From: Trachythela sp. YZ-2020
Lineage: Eukaryota; Cnidaria; Anthozoa; Malacalcyonacea; Clavulariidae
Assembly (NCBI GenBank): GCA_016169945.1
Contig: JADLSH010000249.1
Span: 310,001-374,000, forward strand
Length of the DNA: 64,000 nt
Direction of reading: 5' to 3'
Of the stretch, positions 10,775 through 20,600 are shown piece by piece. A program made the position numbers and the translations under genes. Position 1 is the first letter of the stretch. Each line of letters opens with the position of its first letter. The notes beneath the pieces were generated by a model. The model did no database searches. It was not told the DNA's origin and saw nothing but the letters and a program-made list of their open reading frames with translations.

Positions 10775-13576
10775 CTATGTTGTCGATGATCTTTTCGCAA
10801 AATCTGCAGAAAATCGCTTAAATGCTTGCCTACAAATATAAAAATAAGTTATCTTTTAATAAAACAAAGGCAAATATCCACAGCAGATCAATACTAAAAA
10901 CATTTATAGCACAATTGAACATTGAAGCACCATACCCAATAGCTTTGGCGACTGGTTCGGTTGAGTATTCTGACATAAAAGTGTGACATGCAAAACGATG
11001 CTCACTTGGATGTTTGGTCACAAAACCAAAATACCTAGATGAGGCACAAAAAATATATACATATACATATTGAGAAGCAAAATATCTTAATGAAACACAA
11101 ACAAAATTGAGAATGAGGAATATACCTTGGTGAGTTTGGGTAACAACCACAAAATGTCACATCTCTTAATTTGAAAAAGAACTTTGGATTTGAAACCTGT
11201 GAAAAATATATACTATCAGTTGCTAATGTAACTATTGATATGACAATAAATGATATTAAAAAACTGATGACATTACTAGTAATTAGTAATGTTATATATT
11301 AATTAAGCAAATGTAAAAACAATGGTAACCTTTTGTTCATTGTTGAAAAGTCGTCCAACCAAAGATTTTGGCTGTCGTTTCTAGACAACAAAAAATGCTA
11401 AAATTACTGTATTGTGTTATAGACCTTTGACTTCAATTATTTTCCAAGTTCTCAATTAAGTTGTATCAATAGATTAAGAATTACAATATTCTAATCAAAT
11501 CCTCGCCAATCAGAACACTCATTACTCACCTCATTTTCTTGAGCATGATCGACCAGTCGTATTCCTCTATAATCAATCTCAAGACTGCACGGTGGTATTT
11601 CAGACAGTTTACTATTCTTTCTCACACTCAATACATTGACAATTGCTTGACATAGTACTGTATTTCCTTTGAATTCGTGCACCTCCACAGAACCCAAAAA
11701 TCTAAAAGTAAAAATGTTATTAAAACAATATAATTTTCTTTCTCTTATTGTACTGGTATTCGTTTTCATACAATTACAGGCTTCACAACTCAAGTCTACA
11801 ATTGGCAAATGCCAACCTATTGTCACATCAGGATGGCAAAAATCACCGACCCTGTGAGTTTGCATGCAGTGTAAAAGAGAAAAGCAAACGAAGCAATAAT
11901 CTTCCTCTACATCTTTCAATTTTAAGGAAAATATATGATAAAGCTATCTATAGAATTTCAGAGTTTTGAATTGCAGAGTTTTGAATATCACTATTTGGAC
12001 ATTTTGTTGAAAACATACATTTGCTGACCACTTGCTGACCTGCTTTCACTTTAGGTCGGCAAACCGTTGCTGACCGGATTCTTAGCTAATTCTAAGGCCT
12101 GAAATTCTTTAACCCATTTTAATCAATACAAGGTTTTTACCTCAAAAAGAATTGCACACCATTCTCTGAAAATTCTAAAATAAAAAATAGACTGTCCTTC
12201 AATAAGGATACATCTAAGGATGAACAGTTACAGATAAAAACATTGTCTATTCTCATGTGAATTAAACTTTCATGTTTGTAATAGGCATTTAAAGTTAAAT
12301 TATTACCTCACCCAATCAGCACAAGGCTAGTTAAACACGATTGGCTGGTCATATTGCAGTCAAATCTGGTATTCTGTTGTGAGCAATTCGCAACCGACGC
12401 AAACAAATTGCAATTAACTGCAAAATTAAAAAGTTCATAATGTCCACAACCAGGTCTGTAAACAAAGCCTCTGATTGGCTACTAACAAAAAAGAAGCCAA
12501 TCAAATGCTTTGTTTACAAACCTGGTTGTGAATTTCATTGTAGCGGTTGATTACAATTTACAATTTGTTTGCCTCGGTCACAGAGTAATCACATACAGAG
12601 GTTCATCTTCGCAGAAAAACTGTAAGGTGTTTTTTACTGGCCGCCATGTTCTTAGCCAGTACATGTACAGTTTACGTAAAAAATTCATGCTGACAGCCTC
12701 TCTTTACTGGACTGGCTATGAACATGGCGGACTTTGCCGAAAAAGCCCTTACACCGACATCAAAGGTGCCGACATGAAAATGAACCTCTGTATGTGATTA
12801 CTCTGTGCCTCAGTTGCAAATTGCTCAGAGCAATCCGCCAATGTTGCTTGCAACAGAACACTGGATTTGACTGTAAAATATGTAAAATGGCATTGACAAA
12901 CATGAAAGTTTCTCGTGAGCATAACCAATGCTTTTATCCGTCACTATTTTACCTTGATGCAACCGACGGTAGCAGTAACAAGAATAGAGCGTCACTCACC
13001 AAACTTAGTTCCAGTGTGTGATAGAATGTCTGACACATATCGACTTGGAAATATCCCGTTTTCGCCAGTCCGTAGATTCCGTCCTTCGCACCACAAATCC
13101 TCATGAACTCTTTTAACACAAACAGCATCCCCTATGCTGAGTGCCAATTCGTCATCATGCCTCGGGATAAACTTATAAACAGCAAAATGTGTCTGAAGTT
13201 CGGATGCTGTTGGTTGTTGCCGTATTGCAAAACTAGGTAATCTCTCCCGAAACCCAGGCTCGTGGCCTATGGTACTACGTCCATTGCTCTTGACAACCAA
13301 ATTCTCCCTTGACCGAGAAATCGGCCTAGGACTTCCTTGCCGTGCAAATCTGTGATTTTCTTGAAAATTTGAACTTTGGATCGCCGAGACAAGCGATGTA
13401 CTGCTGTGCGATTTTGTCAAAGTCCGCTTTAATGAACTATAGTTATAAATATCATGTTGGCTTGTTTTTGGCACCCCATTTTTCTGTAAGATTTTTACTT
13501 CTGGTGATGAGTTAATTCTAGTGGTCTGTGGATGATCTGTTGATGTCAAATTTGCTTTCATATTTTTGGCAGACAT
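10775..13576 (-). CDS. JIP1-like JNK-pathway scaffold (SH3 + PTB), 7 exons
   Basis: Exons on the minus strand are 13576-13000, 12174-12141, 11701-11530, 11380-11330, 11196-11126, 11034-10936 and 10829-10775. Phases agree and give 352 residues. An SH3 domain (about 130-185) contains FIPRHDDELAL and GENGIFPSRYVSDI. A PTB domain (about 203-345) contains RFLGSVEVHEFKGN, YFGFVTKHPSEHRFACHTF and IGQAFKRF, all characteristic of MAPK8IP1/2. JIP scaffolds assemble MLK, MKK7 and JNK and link cargo to kinesin-1. The protein is about half the length of mammalian JIP1. I see no clear JNK-docking motif in the Ser/Thr-rich N-terminus. It stops just after the last PTB helix (FAKRSSTT), without the acidic tyrosine tail that binds kinesin light chain. 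An unseen 5' exon or alternative isoform is possible. Introns 1 and 2 hold a nested foldback element. Confidence 0.9.
12220..12945. mobile_element. Long foldback element, interrupted
   Basis: The outer arms pair: GAACAGTTACAGATAAAAAC and ACTTTCATGTTTGT on the left match sequence at about 12893-12945 on the right. An inner pair, AGTCAAATCTGG with TTCTGTTGTGAGCAA, matches at 12835-12885. A related foldback lies at 29905-30335. The element sits in intron 1 of the JIP1-like gene, and a second element (12579-12806) is inserted in it. Confidence 0.65.
12579..12806. mobile_element. MITE nested inside the foldback
   Basis: Terminal inverted repeats of about 27 bp start ACAGAGTAATCACATACAGA and end TGTGATTACTCTGT. 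Flanks GCCTCGGT (12571-12578) and GCCTCAGT (12807-12814) look like an 8-bp target duplication with one mismatch, as hAT elements make. There is no transposase. Confidence 0.65.
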
Positions 13577-14429
13577 TAGTACTACTAATAACTAATGTAG
13601 CAGCCATAAACAAGTATCTGTTGTCCTCTTTGTACACCTAATAACATCGTTTTTAATATATCAGCGATGTCAATATGTTGACTTTTAAGTTATTAAATAG
13701 TAAATAGTACTAAATACAAAAACGCAAGTGCGTATTTATGCAAATGGCTACAAACAAAAATATGCCAGGCGAATTTCAAACACCAGTAATATTGACTACC
13801 TTCAACTCTCTATTTTATCCCCGGTTAATTCTTCACATCCATCAAATGGCAAAGTCAAAGGCTATATTTTCCCACATCATTTGAAGTTCTCATTACAAGT
13901 TCAGGCACTTGAAATAGTCAGCAATAAACGGACTCAAAATATATATGTCCCTTGGTGTTTTTATTGTTTTATAAGCTTCCGTCTCGATTCGCACAGTTGA
14001 ACAGTGGAAGTTGAAGTTTAATATATTTTGGAAACAATGATTAGCGATTACACTAAAATGATCTCTTTCCCAAATATTAATGAGATTTCGTTGCTAACCA
14101 GATGTCGTCTTTGTTGTATAAATATTAAATATTTCACCTGTACTTTTGACCTGTAGCGATCACGTGTAAAAATTCTCGACAAAACACTTCAATATGTCCG
14201 TTGGAATAAAAGATTAAGAAAAATATTTAGCACTTTATTTTACACCATTTTAGTGTTGTGCTACTTGTTTATGTATTACCCACTGAGCTTAATACATCTG
14301 GACACAGATTATAGAGTTGATCTTATGGTTGATCTAACATTTTCGTGTCCACATTCGCCTCGCGGATCACGAACGATCACGAATTGCACACGCTAGATGA
14401 CGTGTGTGCACTGTGCGTGTGTGACACTT

Positions 14430-14690
14430 ACTACGACTACGAGATTCGTTGTTTGCATACGCCATCGTCTTACGCCATCATGTACTGACGCCATAATCTC
14501 GTAGTAGATGCTTATTTCACTACGAGATTTTTCAAAAATCCCGTTGTCAATTTGGCTACGGCTACGAGATTATGGCGTCAGTACGTGATTGCGTAAGACG
14601 ATGGCGTGTGCAAGCAACGAATCTCGTAGTCGTACCCGTCGTAGTCACTGCCGTAGTCAAATCTAAAGCTCTCTACTGGCAAAATGGCAG
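14430..14690. mobile_element. Foldback element related to 7462-7679
   Basis: The arms CTACGACTACGAGATTCGTT and ACGCCATCGTCTTACG pair with AACGAATCTCGTAGTCGTA and CGTAAGACGATGGCGT. The right end, GTAGTCAAATCTAAAG, matches the terminus of the 7462-7679 element. The left terminus has diverged or been lost. Confidence 0.65.
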
Positions 14691-14747
14691 CGATTGCGGA
14701 CGCAAAACCACGCCATCCTAGCTATTGCTAGGACACAGAATACTATA

Positions 14748-14898
14748 CAGAAAGTCATCTCTATATTGTTTTTGCGTAAGCGCTATTCGTCATCGATTCG
14801 CCACTCAGCAAGTGCCCTTGCTGACTTGCGGCACTTGCTGAGTGGCGAATCGATGACGAATAGCGCTTACGCAAAAACAATATAGAGATGACTTTCTG
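14748..14898. repeat. 69-bp perfect inverted repeat (hairpin)
   Basis: Bases 14748-14816 are exactly complementary to 14830-14898, separated by a 13-bp loop. Imperfect pairing continues outward to about 14720 and 14930 (CACAGAATACTA in both arms). Perfect arms imply a recent origin or ongoing correction. A transcript through it would form a long double-stranded stem. Confidence 0.9.
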
Positions 14899-15127
14899 GA
14901 TACGTTAGTATTCTGTGGCTAGGATATACACGTTTTCTTTGTTTTTTGTTCGCTGACTGAAAACGATGTGGCCATGAATGGCCATATGAATGTGAATTGA
15001 AAACAGCAAAAAACATTTTCCGGACTATACTGTTTCTACAGGCAAATTCCGGCAATCTATCCTAATGTTGTTTAATTGTATAAATATTAGCTATGAATAT
15101 GTATGAAATATTAGCTATTCTATAAAC

Positions 15128-16260
15128 TTATATTCTGAAAACGTAAACTGAGTCTGATTTCCGATATTTCATCATCATGTTTTCGCATTCGTATATGTAG
15201 GTATGCTTCACCATGAAGATTCCGACAACATAACAAATTTCCAATTTTCCGACGGGTCTCAACGATAGGGGGGGGTCATGACCCCTGACTGGAACATGGT
15301 TCATGGAAATTTTTTGGTGATTACGATTTTTAACAAACATGTCGTAACCAGGTATGTTAACGCTATCCGTACTTATAGTTTCATCTAATCTACTTTCATT
15401 TATACTTAGAATATCGAGTGGTTCTTTTTCAAGATAAACCTTCAGTTCATCAACATGTTTAACTAATGAGGCTATATTCAAATGTCCAACTCTAAATCCT
15501 TTTAAAGATCTTAACATTTTATATTATTTTCGTATTCTTCTTGTGGATAATCCTCACATACAGAGGCACAGAGCCAGAGGCACTTTGCTCCTGAGTTATT
15601 GAATTTAGCATGTCTGTTTAAATGTAAAAGGAATCTATTTAGCGATGTGTTTATAATATTATACCATGTTAGTTTGTTTACCTCATTTACTGTTTGCTTG
15701 GCTTTCCCATTGTCTTCTCGGTTGATCAATTCTGAGAGTAGAATTTCTACTTCAGGGGCCATCTCCTTAATTTCCTGGCATAATTTGTCAATATCATTCA
15801 TAATCTCCGCAGCTTTTCTATTTTTGAGTCGTTTGTTCCCAAATGTAACACGATGTTATCTGGCTTTCTTCGTAAAACTGGTCGGTCGCTCCTGGAAAGC
15901 ATTTTACCCCGACGTTTTGCTTCGCCGACTTCGCGAGTTTGTGCTGGTATAATCCTTTGACCATCGAGTCTCCAACAATAATAGTCTTTCGCTTCTTTCC
16001 GGCTACTGATTTAACTTCGTCAACCTTTTTTGTCTTCATTGCTTTGCTGGCCATTTGAACTTCATCTCGTCTTTCCTCAATCACTCTACACGATTCATTC
16101 AGATCTTCCAGGACACTGAAACTGTTTATGTGACACCATGTTGTATTTGTGTCTTCGCCATTTGCATCGCCATTTGCATCGCAATTTGCATTGTCATTTG
16201 CATATGAAGGCTGGTTTCCAGCAGCTGTTGTTTGAGACATGCTATCTTCATGATTGGTTT
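15128..16260 (-). pseudogene. Decayed 5' fragment of a LINE (SGNH hydrolase-like plus endonuclease)
   Basis: The minus strand shows, in order, an Asn/Asp-rich stretch, KRKTIIVGDSMVKGL (an SGNH-hydrolase block I) and FPGATD. After a frameshift there is a HLGTND block, and after another frameshift MNDIDKLCQEIKEMAPEVE. This ends at about 15511. Next comes the start of an apurinic-type endonuclease: VGHLNIASLVKHVDELKVY, LDILSINESRLDETI and NIPGYDMFVKNR. The sequence then decays. This order is typical of CR1-like non-LTR retrotransposons. Frameshifts and the missing reverse transcriptase show that it is dead. Confidence 0.75.
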
Positions 16261-17134
16261 CCTTCTTATTGTCCGAAATCAGGTTATTTTTTCCGTGATT
16301 AGTTGTATTCAGTTTCTTCGTTTGTTGTGCCAGTTTTCAACGATTTTCTTTCTTGCTTGCCCCATTTGTTAATTGTTATATGTTTGTGATTGTCGACTTG
16401 ATCTTGCATTACCTATTTCTTCAGAAGAGTTTTCAGTCTTCATACTCGCACCATCGATACGATTTTGTAAAATCACTTTGCAAAATCATTTGGTAAAATC
16501 ATTTTGCAAATACGATAGTTTATCTCTTAGACGTTTGATACTTTGAATCGTGGGGTCTCAAACAAAGTTATTCTTCGCAAATCTTGCTGTATTTGACAAA
16601 TCGTCTTTGCCAAAAATGCGAACGAGAGCCATGCCGACTTGAAATCTTGAATATTTGAAATTATGATTACACACGCGCGCGCCAGGCTGCAGTTTTCTAG
16701 TGATTGGCTGCTCCAAACAAAGGGATTGCTGTGATTGGTTATATCTGATAACATCAACTGGCTTGTTGCTCCGTTGGGACTACTGCATTTGACGTAACAA
16801 TTTTTAAATTAAGTCTCGTTTCGAAAACGCGGCTTAAATCTTTAAACTTATAGTCTCGTTTTGACAACGCAGCTTAACTATTCCTGCATATACACACGTA
16901 AGAAAATATAGACACAGAAGTATTTGAGAAGTTTTAATATAAATTTAATTTCTCTAAACACTTTAAGATCGATAAATTAGCTCTTACACATATTAACACA
17001 ATATATTAATTTTCAATATTCAATACTGTCCAAAAGCTACTCTGATCTGTGTAGAACGTACGTTTTGTGAATTGACTGTGGACTCTTTGGTGATCTGTAC
17101 ACGTATGTGGTATATTTACATTGACTGGATTATA

Positions 17135-17302
17135 CTAGAGACAGATGATCCATCTGGATGAACTTGTCGGAATCGTCTTGACGGATTTCTGACACGATTT
17201 GTTCCCAGAACCATTGCCAGTGTACAGATCCAGCTAAACTGGCTAATTTGTTTGAAAATCGTCTTGTATTTACATGCACTACGACAGATGATGCGTCTCT
17301 AG
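17135..17302. mobile_element. TA-flanked MITE
   Basis: The element runs from CTAGAGACAGATGATCC to GATGCGTCTCTAG, with TA on both sides, as in Tc1/mariner-type insertions. Fragments or longer relatives with ACAGATGATCCGTC and TCCAGACAAACTAGC occur near 5.85-6.08, 8.9, 19.1-19.3, 33.25 and 37.4-37.65 kb. Confidence 0.6.
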
Positions 17303-17314
17303 TATAAATCGGTC

Positions 17315-17684
17315 CATTAATAAAGTTTGTTTTATTCAGTGAAAGTCGAACTTGGGTGTTATTGAAATTCCATGATGCGTGTATTTACAATTGAAGTGTC
17401 TTGAAAAGCGATGGAATGGAATCTGAAATTAAAGAAACGTCTCAATAAGTATGTCGTAACGATTGATTTGTGAATGAAACGAAATGAAAATACTGGTACT
17501 ATGTTATGTCGGTGGTGGTGATAATGATGATGATGATGATACGATGATGGTGGTGGCAATGATGATGATGGTAATGACAGTGTGTTGGCGGTGAACCGGT
17601 GAAGATGATGGTGATGATATGAAAACTTAACCAAAACTTCAAAGTAACAAAACACAACTTACCATATAGCAGAACCAGCCTGCT
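17315..17684 (-). other. 3'UTR of the DEPDC7-like gene with an intron
   Basis: Just after the stop, the minus strand reads CTATATG|GTAAGTTG (donor at 17662). An acceptor, TTTAATTTCAG, ends at 17423. The 3'UTR exon would then run from 17422 to an AATAAA at about 17336-17331. The intron contains a GAT-type trinucleotide tract (about 17511-17580). The donor is only about 22 nt after the stop codon, too close for classical decay triggering. Confidence 0.55.
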
Positions 17685-20600
17685 CTATATTTCTCCATCA
17701 GGAAACTGTCGTAAAAATACTTCTGGGTGATGTTTTTGAATATTCTTCAACACCATCTTCTTCTCTTTTAACGACATCGTTAAGTCATCCAAGATTTGAT
17801 TAACTAAATGTTCCAATTGCTGATTAGTGCATTGTTCCTTTTGTTGATCATACTCAAAGACGGACACTCGCTGACACAATGAGACAACGGGAAGATCGGT
17901 GCGGCCTTGTTCGAACGCTTGAAGAGTTTCTTGAAGGTATTGGACTACGTCTTCTGGAATATGGAAGAGGTTTGCATGCGTTTCCATCATGAAATTGACT
18001 AGAAAATATCTTGCAACCTAAGAAAGGAAATAAAACATATTTCAAACAAATAAACATTTGTAGGTAGTATTCTACCACAAACTGCTTGTGTCTAAGTTAA
18101 TAGTATACCGAAAGGCCTTCGCTCGTTAGGCTCGTTTTTAATCTTTTTCAGGTAGCTCACACACAAACCATCCTAAATTCCAAGTGTCATCAGGTGCGCA
18201 CATTACGAGTATAGCTATTTGTCAGAAAATGTCGAACAATTAGTGTATATCATTTTCAATGGCGTAGCAAGAAAAACATTTCTAATGATACGGCATTGTC
18301 ACATTTTCTGACAAAGAGCGTCTCCACCAATTTACAATGAATTTAATAGCTTATTGAAAAATGTTTCATAGATCATACCTTATCTAACTGATCGCACTCA
18401 GGTAGAATCGCATCCATAAAGACAGCACACACACCTTCCCGCGAGTCAACGCCCGCCAAGGGTTGTATATTATTATCCACTGACAGACACATAAACTGTA
18501 GCAACTTGTGTAAATGCTGTGACTTATTCATAGGCAATAAGACCACCAACAACTGTAACGCTTTTAGACTTTCTGTGTATTTACCATTCTGCAACAACCT
18601 TGAAATCTCACACACAACCTCCGCAACATTCGCTGGAAACAAAGTCTCAACGATGGATTGATAGTAATCAATCAAAGTCTTAAAAATTCCTAGAATGCTG
18701 TCATTCCATGAATTTCGGAACCCGATTTCAGTTCTTCTCGGGAGTGGGCATTTGGTTTGTAGATCGAAGCACTCGATAGTCGCCTTCAGCCATGTTTTTT
18801 CTTGATCGTTGTCGCAAAGTTCTAAAGTTTGGTCTAAGTGTTCTCTGCCCATTTTATTCGCCTGTTCAACTTCTAAATTGGTGTTGCTGATGTAATCGTC
18901 TTCGTGGTCAGCATAATTCTCAAAAGATTCAAGGAGGTTTTCAAGCATAGGGATGTCAACGAGTTGTAGTAAACGAACAGCTGAAATCTCACGCCTCAAA
19001 ATGTCAACTTCTCGTATCGAGATTTCTTTCTTCAATGGCAGCATAGCTTTGTCTCTGTTGAAAGAACAAGAAAGTCAAGAGTTATTATTTGCACTGAGGA
19101 AGATTAAAGCTTACGGATGTGAAATAAAAAGTGAAGTGTATAAATACGGCATTAGACAAACTATCATGAAAATATCAGGCATGATTTGTTCCCAGAAACA
19201 TTGCCAGCATAGATCGGGCTATTTTAGCTAGTTCATCAGAATACTTTGTCTTGTGTTTACACTAAGACCGAATATCAGTCAGACAGATGATGGAACTAAA
19301 AGCAAGAAATAAACTCCCCTCGCACAAACTTAGTAAATATTCTGATGCAGTATGTAAAGACTTTCTTACAAATAAAATACCTAATAACATTCTAGACACT
19401 AATTATAACCTCATAACATTCTAGACACTAATTATAACCTCACTAAAATGATAGGACACGGTTTGGAATTCGTTTGAAACCAGAAGACAGACAGACGTCC
19501 TGCACGTACACAACAAAGAGATTTTTGTTTCTTTGTTCAAGAACAAAACTATTTTAGAAGTTCTAAACCCTAAAATAGCAAGCACGTTGGCACTAAGTAG
19601 GTCACCGAAGGTCTTTGAAAAATAGGAAGATATTTCATAAGTAAAATAACTTTTGTTGATGTAACTCTGGAAACAACAATGCGCTCTGATGCACTCTCTT
19701 GCATTTTATATCATTACTCCGTCTCACGGCAGATGATTTCACCGGTTAAGAGAACTAGAGAAGAATACCAATGTTTTTAGACCATATACAGTATTATTTC
19801 GGGACATTGGAAACTGTCCATTTTAGAGAGATGCCTGTGATAAAGAGATGTCCATATTAGAGAGGTGTCCGTATTAGAGAGATGTGTCCGTATTAGAGAG
19901 ATGTGTCCGTATTAGAGAGATGTGTCCGTATTAGAGAGATGTGTCCGTATCAGAGAGGCGTCCGTATCAGAGAGGCGTCCGTATTAGAGAGGTGTCCGTA
20001 ATGGAGAGATGTCCTTATTAGAAAAGTGGTCATAAAGAAAAGTTTGGCAGTATAATTTGGCGCGGAGATCGACGTGGGCGCGCTTTGGAACGCGCTAGCG
20101 TGATCGCACCGCCCCAAAGGAAACGGTAGAGTACCACACTATACAGTACATCATCTTTCTCTTTTGCTTTTCCTGTACAGAAAAATTGGTGACTTCAAAG
20201 GCTAATTCTTAACCAGTCTGTCAAGTGGGGAGATTGTAAAAAATTCCTGTCGGATTGGCGGTTCTTGTCAAGTTTTTGTAGCTATTTCAGTACAAAGGAA
20301 ATATAGGAAATCCTGTCAAGTGCAATCGGTTATCCTTTCCTAATATGGGTGTAAATACTTGCGGTTGCCAAGGGCAATATTACACCACCCTCTGGGATTA
20401 TATGCGAAGAATTAATAACATATTGTTTGCTTTAGGGTTATATGAATCTATAACACAACATGGAATATTTACTTAAGGAATGAGTAATGTCTGAAAATGT
20501 TTAAATAGCTGTGTATATTCTAGTTAATATTTTTGACATCAGGGCTCAAAATCGCCTCCTGCCAATGGCCAAAAGCAGGCCATATTTGAGAGATGGCTTG

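Larger units (their letters stand above)
13577..17314. other. Intergenic region of repeats
   Basis: This lies between the 5' end of the JIP1-like gene and the 3'UTR of the DEPDC7-like gene. It holds a foldback (14430-14690), a near-perfect hairpin (14748-14898), a decayed LINE fragment (15128-16260) and a TA-flanked MITE (17135-17302). No host exon was recognised. Confidence 0.6.

Noticed and set aside
10640..10829. Alternative reading of the last JIP1-like exon (GKHLSDFLQILRKD...)
   Set aside because: This frame needs the donor one base earlier and gives a tail with no resemblance to JIP PTB ends. The other frame gives IGQAFKRF, which matches the family.
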